The notes beneath the pieces are model-generated. The model worked only from the letters and a program-made list of their open reading frames with translations. It did no database searches and was not told the DNA's origin. 7,816 nucleotides of DNA, taken from contig JAAYNN010000097.1 in the NCBI GenBank assembly GCA_012520835.1, forward strand, positions 1 to 7,816, in the 5' to 3' direction. Position numbers and translations under genes: made by a program. Positions 1 to 5,552 of this stretch are shown piece after piece (position 1 is the stretch's first letter; each line of letters starts with the position of its first letter). Source of the stretch: Dehalococcoidales bacterium. GTDB taxonomy: Bacteria; Chloroflexota; Dehalococcoidia; Dehalococcoidales; UBA5627.

Positions 1-1206
1 ACCTTTATCGTCTGGTATTTTGCCGGGCCGTCGCCTGCCCTAACCCATGCCATTCTCAATTTTGTAGCGGTTTTAATCATCGCCTGCCCCTGCGCTCTGT
101 GTCTGGCAACCCCGACTGCCATCATCGTGGGTACGGGTAAGGGAGCCGAAAACGGCATCCTGATTCGTAATGCCGAAACACTGGAGAAAATGCACAGGGT
201 AAACAGCGTGCTTTTGGATAAAACGGGTACCCTTACTATGGGGCAGCCGCAGCTTACCGATATCATCGCCGCCGGCAGGCTGGCAAAACAGGAAGTGCTG
301 CAATTAGCAGCCTCGGCGGAAAGCGGTTCTGAGCATCCTCTCGGGCAAGCTATTGTCGCTAAAGCGAAACAGGATGGACTGGAAGTGCTGCCGGTTAAGA
401 ATTTTAAAGCTGTTCCGGGGCACGGAGTCGAAGCATTAATCGATAGCAGGCAGGTAGTTATCGGCAATCTGAGGCTGATGAAAGACAAGGAAATAGTTAC
501 CGAAGGATTGGAAGAAAGGGCAGGAGTGCTGTGGGAGGAGGGAAAAACGGTGTTGTTTATGGCGGTCGATAGTAAGATGGCAGGAATGCTCGCCCTTTCG
601 GATACTATCAAGCCGGGGGCGGCGGAACTGGTGAAAAAATTGCAGGGGATGGGGCTTGACATAACAATGATTACCGGTGATAACAGGAGGGCAGCCGAAG
701 CAATTGCGCGGCAGGTGGGTATCGAGGAGGTATTATACGACGTGCTTCCCAGGCATAAAGCTGGCGAAGTCGAAAAGCTGCAAAAAGCCGGGAAAATCGT
801 GGCAATGGTGGGAGATGGCATCAACGATGCGCCGGCGCTGGCGCAGGCGGATGTTGGTATTGCCATTGGCACGGGGACCGATATCGCCATGGAAACTGCC
901 GACATTACTTTAACAGGTGGCGAACTGAAGGGAATAGCCGGAGCCATCGATTTAAGCCGGAGAACTATGAGGACTATCAGGCAAAACTTGTTCTGGGCCT
1001 TTGCCTACAATGTGCTTTTGATACCGGTAGCAGCCGGTATCCTTTATATCTTTTTTGGTGACGGAACAGTGCCCTCCGGTTTGCACTTTGCTCTCGGCCA
1101 GTACGGATTTTTAAACCCGATACTGGCGGCTGCCGCCATGGCTTTAAGCTCGCTGACGGTCGTTTCCAATTCATTAAGGCTGAAAAACTACAGGCTCTAT
1201 AAATAA
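1..1206 (+). CDS. copA: Copper-translocating P1B-type ATPase, C-terminal part (5' end outside window)
   Basis: This is an inner-membrane ATPase that exports Cu(I), and the frame is open from base 1, so about 401 residues of its C-terminal half are visible. The transmembrane metal site CPC is encoded at 85-93. The phosphorylation motif DKTGT starts at 217, the P1B-specific HP dipeptide (SEHPLG) lies at 334-339, TGDN follows, and the hinge GDGINDAP starts at 811. The last two membrane helices carry the Tyr-Asn pair (1006-1011) and Met-x-x-Ser-Ser (1138-1152). Together with CPC, these are the Cu(I)-type (P1B-1) transport residues, which argues against a Zn/Cd pump. The N-terminal metal-binding domain and first helices are outside the window. 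One oddity is that the helix after CPC reads CPCALCLATP, with a third Cys where Gly or Ala is usual. A GTG at 127 could be read as a start but lies in the middle of this conserved protein. No clear terminator follows. Confidence 0.95.
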   Translation, partial: TFIVWYFAGPSPALTHAILNFVAVLIIACPCALCLATPTAIIVGTGKGAENGILIRNAETLEKMHRVNSVLLDKTGTLTMGQPQLTDIIAAGRLAKQEVLQLAASAESGSEHPLGQAIVAKAKQDGLEVLPVKNFKAVPGHGVEALIDSRQVVIGNLRLMKDKEIVTEGLEERAGVLWEEGKTVLFMAVDSKMAGMLALSDTIKPGAAELVKKLQGMGLDITMITGDNRRAAEAIARQVGIEEVLYDVLPRHKAGEVEKLQKAGKIVAMVGDGINDAPALAQADVGIAIGTGTDIAMETADITLTGGELKGIAGAIDLSRRTMRTIRQNLFWAFAYNVLLIPVAAGILYIFFGDGTVPSGLHFALGQYGFLNPILAAAAMALSSLTVVSNSLRLKNYRLYK

Positions 1207-1334
1207 TTTGAATTGTAGAAAAAAGATAATTAAAAGAAAATGTATTATAATAATACTGTTCGGCAATAGTGACCCAATCAATTGTTAATTACATTTAAAA
1301 TACTATTCTTCAGACACTACAATCGAATAACACG

Positions 1335-1348
1335 ATTATAATTATAAT
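1335..1348 (+). promoter_or_regulatory. Palindromic double -10 region upstream of superoxide dismutase
   Basis: Two TATAAT hexamers lie head to tail at 1337-1342 and 1343-1348, inside the perfect 14-base palindrome ATTATAATTATAAT, 23 bases before the SOD start codon. No good -35 box is visible at normal spacing, so this is a weakly supported promoter. The stretch 1336-1350 also matches 12 of 14 defined positions of the Bacillus PerR box (TTATAATnATTATAA). That would suit an oxidative-stress gene but is easily met by chance in AT-rich DNA. A further TATAAT at 1246-1251 lies farther upstream, also without a matching -35. Confidence 0.4.
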
Positions 1349-1370
1349 ATCGATGTTTTAGGAGGATGCC

Positions 1371-1949
1371 ATGTCTTACACTGCCAATGATTACAGCAAT
1401 CTTCTGGGGATGGAGGGTTTCAGCGAAACTCTTCTTAAGAATCATTTCACTCTTTACCATGGTTACGTCAACAATACCAATAAATTGACGCAGATACTGG
1501 ATGCGATGTTAAAAGAGGATAAGACGGGTACTCCCGAATATGCCGAACTGAAGAGGCGCATTGGGTTCGAGTTCAACGGCATGCGCCTGCACGAGTTTTA
1601 TTTCGGCAACCTGGGAGGCAAGGACAAGCCCAGCGATTATCAGAAGGCAACCAAAATCATCGAGGAAAATTTCGGCAGTTTTGCCAACTGGGAAAAGGAT
1701 TTCAAGGCTACCGGTGCCATGCGCGGCATCGGCTGGGTCATTTTATATCAGGATAATGTCAACGGCAGGCTATTCAACCAGTGGATAAACGAGCACGAAA
1801 CGGGCCATTTTGCCGGCTGTACGCCTGTTCTTGTCATGGATGTTTTTGAACACGCCTTTATGACTGATTACGGGCTGAAAAGGGCGGACTACATAGCAGC
1901 CTTTTTTAAGAATATCTGCTGGGATGCGGTAGAAAAAAGGTTAAAATAA
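1371..1949 (+). CDS. sodB: Superoxide dismutase, Fe/Mn family
   Basis: This 192-residue cytoplasmic enzyme converts superoxide to oxygen and hydrogen peroxide, and no signal peptide is seen. The four metal ligands of the Fe/Mn family can be placed at His25, His74, Asp157 and His161, the last two in DVFEHAF. The C-terminal half (KRADY followed by an aromatic run and CWD) resembles the archaeal-type branch. By alignment from memory, the outer-sphere position filled by Gln in classical Fe or Mn enzymes appears to hold His142, in INEHETGH. A His there is known in some archaeal and mycobacterial iron or cambialistic enzymes, so metal use is uncertain. DVFEHAFM in place of the usual DVWEHAYY is also divergent. 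The start is fixed by AGGAGG at 1360-1365, five bases before ATG. The gene appears to be a single transcription unit. The symbol sodB is used loosely for the family. Confidence 0.93.
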   Translation: MSYTANDYSNLLGMEGFSETLLKNHFTLYHGYVNNTNKLTQILDAMLKEDKTGTPEYAELKRRIGFEFNGMRLHEFYFGNLGGKDKPSDYQKATKIIEENFGSFANWEKDFKATGAMRGIGWVILYQDNVNGRLFNQWINEHETGHFAGCTPVLVMDVFEHAFMTDYGLKRADYIAAFFKNICWDAVEKRLK

Positions 1950-1979
1950 AAAATTAGCCTTAAAATTACTAAAATCCTA

Positions 1980-2008
1980 TTGACAAAAGCATATACTGGG
2001 TTTATTCT
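1980..2008 (+). promoter_or_regulatory. Sigma70-type promoter for the zinc-ribbon gene
   Basis: A perfect -35 TTGACA (1980-1985) is followed after exactly 17 bases by TATTCT (2003-2008, four of six matches). Transcription would start near 2015, giving a leader of about 25 bases that contains the AGGAGG at 2027-2032. The promoter lies about 30 bases beyond the SOD stop, so the small gene is independently transcribed. It also shows that an in-frame TTG at 1980 is promoter sequence and not a start codon. Confidence 0.75.
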
Positions 2009-2039
2009 AGAGTTAAATGTAAATAAAGGAGGCACCAAT

Positions 2040-2180
2040 ATGCAAGGTTATTGTGTTAAATGCCGCGCCAAGAAGGAAATGAAGAATGCCAAGGCCATCA
2101 CGATGAAGAATGGCAGACCGGCGACGCAGGGTATTTGCCCCACCTGCGGCACAAAGATGTTTAAGATTGGCAAAGCCTAA
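2040..2180 (+). CDS. Small zinc-ribbon protein, DUF5679-like
   Basis: This is a 46-residue basic protein with two Cys-x-x-Cys knuckles, Cys5/Cys8 (YCVKC) and Cys33/Cys36 (CPTC), the layout of a single zinc ribbon. The segment between them (TMKNGRPATQG) is what I recognise from the DUF5679 family of short proteins, common in Chloroflexota and Actinobacteria. Its function is unknown; nucleic-acid or ribosome association is plausible for such a ribbon but is only a guess. AGGAGG at 2027-2032 lies seven bases before ATG 2040. The open frame extends back to a TTG at 1980, but that adds 20 residues encoded by the promoter itself, so I reject the longer form. A strong dedicated promoter and a large hairpin right after the gene (2215-2290) suggest a short, well-expressed monocistronic message. 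Confidence 0.85.
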   Translation: MQGYCVKCRAKKEMKNAKAITMKNGRPATQGICPTCGTKMFKIGKA

Positions 2181-2214
2181 ACTTATTCATCCGGACAATT
2201 TAATAGAAGAACAG

Positions 2215-2296
2215 AAAACCCGTAATATACCCGAAAAATTGCTCGAAATCGATTGATTAACGAGCAATCCAGTAGGGTATAAAGGGTTTTATTATT
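2215..2296 (+). terminator. Nested three-stem hairpin with U-rich tail (terminator or structured leader)
   Basis: Three perfectly complementary 7-base pairs nest in order: AAAACCC 2215-2221 with GGGTTTT 2284-2290, TATACCC 2226-2232 with GGGTATA 2275-2281, and TTGCTCG 2239-2245 with CGAGCAA 2261-2267. A fourth short stem, AATC 2247-2250 with GATT 2255-2258, can cap it. Small internal loops separate the stems. The 3' arm runs into TTTTATTATTATTT, so termination for the zinc-ribbon gene is the simplest reading. At 76 bases with symmetric interruptions it is larger than a usual intrinsic terminator. It also sits directly in front of nth, so a structured leader or small RNA is possible. Confidence 0.65.
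2253..2283 (+). promoter_or_regulatory. Possible nth promoter embedded in the hairpin
   Basis: TTGATT (2253-2258) and TATAAA (2278-2283) are separated by 19 bases, a little long for sigma70. If used, transcription would begin near 2290, leaving about 29 bases of leader before nth. The boxes overlap the loop and 3' arm of the nested hairpin. The upstream unit seems to terminate at about 2296, so nth needs a promoter near here. This is the best candidate, but a weak one. Confidence 0.35.
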
Positions 2297-2318
2297 ATTT
2301 ATGGAGAAAAACCAGTAA

Positions 2319-2948
2319 ATGCCGGAAGAACTACGGTCAAGTGAGATTATCAGTCGTCTTTCTGTGGCTTATCCCAATGCCAAAATTGCTTTAAAGTATT
2401 CCAATCCGCTGGAATTGCTGGTTGCGGTGATATTATCGGCACAGTGCACGGATCAGGTTGTTAACAGGATTACGGCTCCTCTGTTTAAAAAATATACTTC
2501 AGTGGAAGACTATGCCTCGGTTGAGGTTGCTGAATTCGAAACCGACATAAAATCAGCCGGCTTCTATCGCAACAAGGCTAAGAATATAATTGCCACCGCT
2601 AATTTAATAAAGGAAAAATTCGGCGGGAAAGTCCCCTCTACCATGGCAGAATTAATCACTCTGCCGGGGGTGGCCCGCAAAACAGCCAACATCGTGCTTT
2701 ACAATGCCTATGGAATTACCGACGGCATAGCAGTCGATACTCACGTTGCCAGGCTTTCTCAGAGGCTCGGATTAAGCGCCAACAAAGACCCGGTTAAAAT
2801 CGAAAAAGACCTGATGCAGATAATTCCGCAAAAAATATGGGGTTCTTTTTCTTATTTATTAATCGAACACGGACGTGCGGTATGCATTGCACGTAAACCG
2901 AAGTGCAAAATATGTACACTGAACGACATCTGCCCTTCAGCCCCTTGA
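2319..2948 (+). CDS. nth: Endonuclease III (DNA glycosylase/AP lyase)
   Basis: This 209-residue base-excision-repair enzyme removes oxidised pyrimidines and nicks the resulting abasic site. It is full length for the family. The N-terminal signature LLVAVILSAQCTD lies at residues 33-45. The helix-hairpin-helix LPGVARKTAN (115-124) carries the Schiff-base lysine, Lys121. The catalytic aspartate is Asp140 in AVDTHVAR. The C-terminal 4Fe-4S loop is Cys189-x6-Cys196-x2-Cys199-x5-Cys205, the classic spacing. The ATG at 2319 gives a normal Nth N-terminus. The only SD-like sequence is GGAG at 2303-2306, 12 bases upstream, so translation may be weak. An in-frame TAA at 2316-2318, directly before the ATG, rules out a longer form. 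The stop is followed by 126 bases before the next gene. Confidence 0.96.
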   Translation: MPEELRSSEIISRLSVAYPNAKIALKYSNPLELLVAVILSAQCTDQVVNRITAPLFKKYTSVEDYASVEVAEFETDIKSAGFYRNKAKNIIATANLIKEKFGGKVPSTMAELITLPGVARKTANIVLYNAYGITDGIAVDTHVARLSQRLGLSANKDPVKIEKDLMQIIPQKIWGSFSYLLIEHGRAVCIARKPKCKICTLNDICPSAP

Positions 2949-2984
2949 ACTTCGATTTTCAGCTTATTTCAGCGTACAGGACTA

Positions 2985-3013
2985 TTGCATCACGGATGAA
3001 TATCCATTATTAT
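2985..3013 (+). promoter_or_regulatory. Probable promoter for the tubulin-like gene
   Basis: TTGCAT (2985-2990, three of six matches) and TATTAT (3008-3013, five of six) are separated by 17 bases. The predicted start near 3020 leaves a leader of about 55 bases ending in a strong AAGGAGG (3062-3068). The -10 box is good and the -35 is poor, so confidence is moderate. Confidence 0.45.
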
Positions 3014-3074
3014 ATGACTGTATCCCGTGGTTTTTCCGGCGGGAAGATACCCTTGGCTTTGAAGGAGGCATAAA

Positions 3075-4250
3075 ATGAAACTGATTGTTATCGGGCTCGG
3101 ACAGTGCGGCGGCAGGATTGCCGATGAGTTTGCCCGCATGGGTAAACGGGCTATGGAAATGAGAAATATCGATATCATTGTTGATGCCTTTGCCGTCAAT
3201 ACCAATACTGCCGATATGTCCACTATCCGTACAATTAAGCCGGATTACCAGCATCGCATACTGATCGGGGTTGGCAAGACGCGCGGTCACGGGGCAGCCA
3301 AATTGAATGAACTGGGTGCTGAAATAGCCAGAGAGGATGCCGATAAGATAATGGATGCCCTCCGGACTGCTAAAGACCTCTATGAAGCCGATGCCTTCAT
3401 GGTAATCAGCTCGACTGCCGGTGGCACCGGTTCGGGCGCCATTCCGATTATTACCAATGTCTTGAAAGAGAGATTTTACGATAAACCGGTTTATACCATC
3501 TTGGTTTTACCCTTCGAGCATGAAGAAACATCCGAGGAAATAGCGGTTTACAATACCGCAGTCTGCCTGAAATCGACCTATTCGATTGCCGATGCCGTGA
3601 TTCTGGTCGATAACCAGAGATACATCAAGAAAGACGCTACGCTTAAAAACAACATCTATGAAATCAACCGCTTGATAGTGGAACCGTTCTTCGATTTGCT
3701 GTGCGCCGGTGAGGAGAAGAAGTACAAGCATATCGGCGCCAAGGTTATGGATGCCGGAGATATAATCCAAACCCTGTGCGGGTGGACGGCTATCGGCTAC
3801 GGCGAAGCAAAATTGCCTTTAATCACGTTTCCCTCCGATTGGTCCAGAAACTTTAACAAGAGAGGGGAGAGATCCTTTAAGGGGCTTCAGGTAATGGACG
3901 AAGCTATTAAGGAGCTTTCAATCGAGTGCAACCCGCAGGAAGCCGGACGTGCCTTATTCCTGATTTCTTCGCCTGCCAAAGAGATGGACATGACAATGAT
4001 AAAGGAACTGGGAGACCACTTGAGGCAACTGGCTTCGCAGGCTGTCATCAGGAATGGTGATTATCCGCGTGAAAAGGGTTTAATGGATGTGACCGTTATT
4101 TTCTCGGAGCTATCCGATGTCGCCAAGGTCAGAAGCTATTATGTGAAAGCCACCGAACTTGCTCAATCGGTAAAGGAGCGACAGGAAGAGAGAGAGGTTA
4201 AAGCCAACCTGGTAGAAGATGCCGGCAAGGATGTGCCGACGCTGCTTTAA
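3075..4250 (+). CDS. Tubulin/FtsZ-superfamily GTPase (non-canonical)
   Basis: This 391-residue soluble protein should bind GTP and may polymerise. The N-terminal nucleotide loop GLGQCGGRIADEF lies at residues 7-19. The tubulin signature (T4 loop) is AGGTGSG at 115-121, closer to tubulin and CetZ (GGTGSG) than to typical FtsZ (GGTGTG). In the T7 catalytic loop I align V-M-D226-A-G-D229 with the FtsZ N-x-D-x-x-D. Both acidic residues are kept and the Asn is replaced by Val, followed by GYG where FtsZ has GTG. A C-terminal tubulin/FtsZ-like domain covers roughly 235-345, then a charged helix (360-380). There is no FtsZ-type C-terminal peptide for FtsA/ZipA binding, so it is probably not the main cell-division FtsZ. 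AAGGAGG at 3062-3068 sits six bases before the ATG. Dehalococcoidia carry such FtsZ-like proteins in my recollection, and their role is not known to me. Confidence 0.85.
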   Translation: MKLIVIGLGQCGGRIADEFARMGKRAMEMRNIDIIVDAFAVNTNTADMSTIRTIKPDYQHRILIGVGKTRGHGAAKLNELGAEIAREDADKIMDALRTAKDLYEADAFMVISSTAGGTGSGAIPIITNVLKERFYDKPVYTILVLPFEHEETSEEIAVYNTAVCLKSTYSIADAVILVDNQRYIKKDATLKNNIYEINRLIVEPFFDLLCAGEEKKYKHIGAKVMDAGDIIQTLCGWTAIGYGEAKLPLITFPSDWSRNFNKRGERSFKGLQVMDEAIKELSIECNPQEAGRALFLISSPAKEMDMTMIKELGDHLRQLASQAVIRNGDYPREKGLMDVTVIFSELSDVAKVRSYYVKATELAQSVKERQEEREVKANLVEDAGKDVPTLL

Positions 4251-4273
4251 TATATTATTTGCTATCGTTAATT

Positions 4274-4321
4274 ACAGGATTGATTGGTATTGCAACCGCG
4301 TATTAATCAGTCCTGTTTTCA
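4274..4321 (+). terminator. Intrinsic terminator after the tubulin-like gene
   Basis: ACAGGATTGATT (4274-4285) pairs with AATCAGTCCTGT (4305-4316) as a 12-bp stem with one G-U pair and a 19-base loop. It is followed by TTTTCATTATATT. It begins 23 bases after the GTPase stop and separates that gene from the next one downstream. Confidence 0.75.
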
Positions 4322-4466
4322 TTATATTGGATAAATAGTAAATCAGCCGGAACTGTGCTTGTATTAACCGGTAGAGATTGCCGGGGGTTACGGGAAACGT
4401 TCATTGCTCGAAAGAAAATTTCTATATCTCCATACTGCTATTTTATATCATTTTGCCTGAAAATTA

Positions 4467-4495
4467 TTGATAAAAAATCGATATCAGCTTAAAAT
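4467..4495 (+). promoter_or_regulatory. Near-consensus promoter for the KPAAK-tailed protein
   Basis: TTGATA (4467-4472, five of six) and TAAAAT (4490-4495, five of six) are spaced by exactly 17 bases. The start would be near 4502, giving a leader of about 32 bases that includes GGAGG at 4517-4521. This is one of the best promoters in the window and implies that the downstream gene is well expressed and independent of the GTPase. Confidence 0.72.
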
Positions 4496-4533
4496 ATATA
4501 ATGAAATAAAAGAAACGGAGGTTAGTTTTTGAT

Positions 4534-5295
4534 ATGCCTAAAGAGAAAAAGAAAAAAGAATCCCAGGAACTGGGCAAAATAGAAAAACCTGAGGCAGAAA
4601 AATTTCAAAAGGGCAGGAAATTAATTTTTGTCCCGTTATTGTTTGCGCCCTATGATAGTGAATCGGAATTGCAGCAGCTGCATGACAAATACTGGCAACA
4701 GGTAAAAGAACAGATTGAAAACCTCGAGAGCAAGCTGATGAATGTTACCCGCATCTACCATGAATTCATCTGTGTCGACGGCGAGGAAGGCGTTAAAGAA
4801 ATCGAACATATGAATGCCGGCAGTTACGATATCGTTAAAAATCTGGTTAAAAAGGGTTCGGCACTGATGGCTGCCGAAAGCGTCGAAATGCTTACCGAAT
4901 TTATGGACTGGAACAGATGTCTTTCGGCGAGGTTAACCAACCAGAAAGTGATTACCAAGATCTATGAACTCTACAGTGAGGCGCAGAAAAACAGGGAGGA
5001 GTGGATAGGGAAAGCTATCGATTTGACGCTGGGAGAAGATGAATTCGGGCTGTTGATAATGAAGGATAGCCATAAGCTGCAGTTCCCGCAGAATGTAGAG
5101 GTATTTTACGTGGCACCGCCCAGCCTGGATGAAATCAAACGCTTTGTTCGCGATATGAAATCCGCCCCGCCGCAGGCCGACAAAAAGGAAGAAAAACCGG
5201 CCGCTAAAAAACCAGCCGCAAAGAAACCGGCAGCTAAAAAGCCTGCCACAAAGAAACCGGCAGCAAAGAAGACAACAGAAAAAAAAGAGAAATAA
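4534..5295 (+). CDS. Uncharacterised Lys-rich protein with C-terminal KPAAK repeat tail
   Basis: I do not recognise this 253-residue protein. It has three parts. A short Lys-rich N-terminus (1-29) begins PKEKKKKE. A mainly helical core covers about 30-210, without membrane segments; its region 44-75 is rich in heptad-like Glu/Gln/Leu and could form a coiled coil. A low-complexity basic tail covers 217-253, with five consecutive KPAAK-type pentamers (221-245). Such Lys/Pro/Ala tails occur on histone-H1-like and other bacterial DNA-binding proteins, so DNA or RNA binding through the tail is plausible, and binding to an acidic protein surface is an alternative. GGAGG lies 12 bases before the ATG, a somewhat long spacing. 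It follows the tubulin-like GTPase but has its own promoter after a terminator, so a functional link is only suggested by adjacency. Confidence 0.85.
   Translation: MPKEKKKKESQELGKIEKPEAEKFQKGRKLIFVPLLFAPYDSESELQQLHDKYWQQVKEQIENLESKLMNVTRIYHEFICVDGEEGVKEIEHMNAGSYDIVKNLVKKGSALMAAESVEMLTEFMDWNRCLSARLTNQKVITKIYELYSEAQKNREEWIGKAIDLTLGEDEFGLLIMKDSHKLQFPQNVEVFYVAPPSLDEIKRFVRDMKSAPPQADKKEEKPAAKKPAAKKPAAKKPATKKPAAKKTTEKKEK
5194..5268 (+). repeat. Five 15-bp in-frame repeats encoding KPAAK
   Basis: Five tandem 15-base units encode KPAAK, KPAAK, KPAAK, KPATK and KPAAK. Synonymous codons vary between units (aaa/aag, ccg/cca/cct, gcc/gca/gct), so the array is maintained at the protein level and is not a fresh replication slippage product. 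Copy number may still vary between strains. Confidence 0.9.
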
Positions 5296-5320
5296 ACGGG
5301 TCTTTTTACATCGGATAATA

Positions 5321-5350
5321 AAAAGCGGTGCCACAATCGGCACCGCTTTT
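5321..5350. terminator. Bidirectional intrinsic terminator
   Basis: AAAAGCGGTGCC (5321-5332) and GGCACCGCTTTT (5339-5350) form a perfect 12-bp stem around a 6-base loop. The stem has a T run on the right for the + strand and an A run on the left (5320-5324) that becomes a T run on the - strand. It therefore ends both the KPAAK-tail gene from the left and the dpnC-dpnD cassette from the right, at the junction of the convergent units. Confidence 0.92.
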
Positions 5351-5366
5351 GGTTTTAAAGGATAAT

Positions 5367-5537
5367 TTATTCGTTAATAATATTGAAGCTAGTATCAGCA
5401 TAGTCATCGGCAGAGAGAACTATATCACTATTGCGATATTTTTGATAAATAATATTCAGGGCTTCATTTTCGTCCGTTGCTTCTACCTCAATAACGCGAT
5501 TTAAAGTTTCTATAATTTCTATATTAAACTTCGCCAT
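5367..5537 (-). CDS. dpnD: DpnD/PcfM-like small protein
   Basis: This 56-residue acidic protein begins MAKFNIEIIETLNRVIEVEA and ends in SFNIINE. The beta-rich start (KFNIEIIETLNRVIEVEA), then a helix with DENEAL, then IVLSADDYAD match the DpnD/PcfM C-terminal domain pattern I know from the pneumococcal DpnI cassette and conjugative elements. Pneumococcal DpnD is, as I recall, longer, so this may be the minimal domain alone. Its biochemical role is unknown. The start is supported by AAGGA (bases 5547-5551, read on the - strand) nine bases upstream, right after the stop of the DpnI-like gene, with only 15 bases between the two genes. It shares the upstream promoter and ends 17 bases before the bidirectional terminator. 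The gene-order match to dpnC-dpnD makes the assignment much stronger than sequence alone. Confidence 0.85.
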   Translation of the reverse strand: MAKFNIEIIETLNRVIEVEATDENEALNIIYQKYRNSDIVLSADDYADTSFNIINE

Positions 5538-5552
5538 GTTAACAAATCCTTT

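Noticed and set aside
1207..1370. Intrinsic terminator after copA
   Set aside because: The region is AT-rich, but I could not find a GC-containing stem followed by a T run.
1980..2039. N-terminal extension of the zinc-ribbon protein from TTG 1980
   Set aside because: These bases hold the -35, -10 and ribosome site of the gene; ATG 2040 has an ideal AGGAGG and matches the family start.
4933..5343. Long - strand open frames rich in Phe, Leu, Cys and Gly opposite the KPAAK-tail gene
   Set aside because: They are the antisense of the Lys/Pro/Ala repeat and cross the terminator hairpin; no ribosome site or family resemblance.
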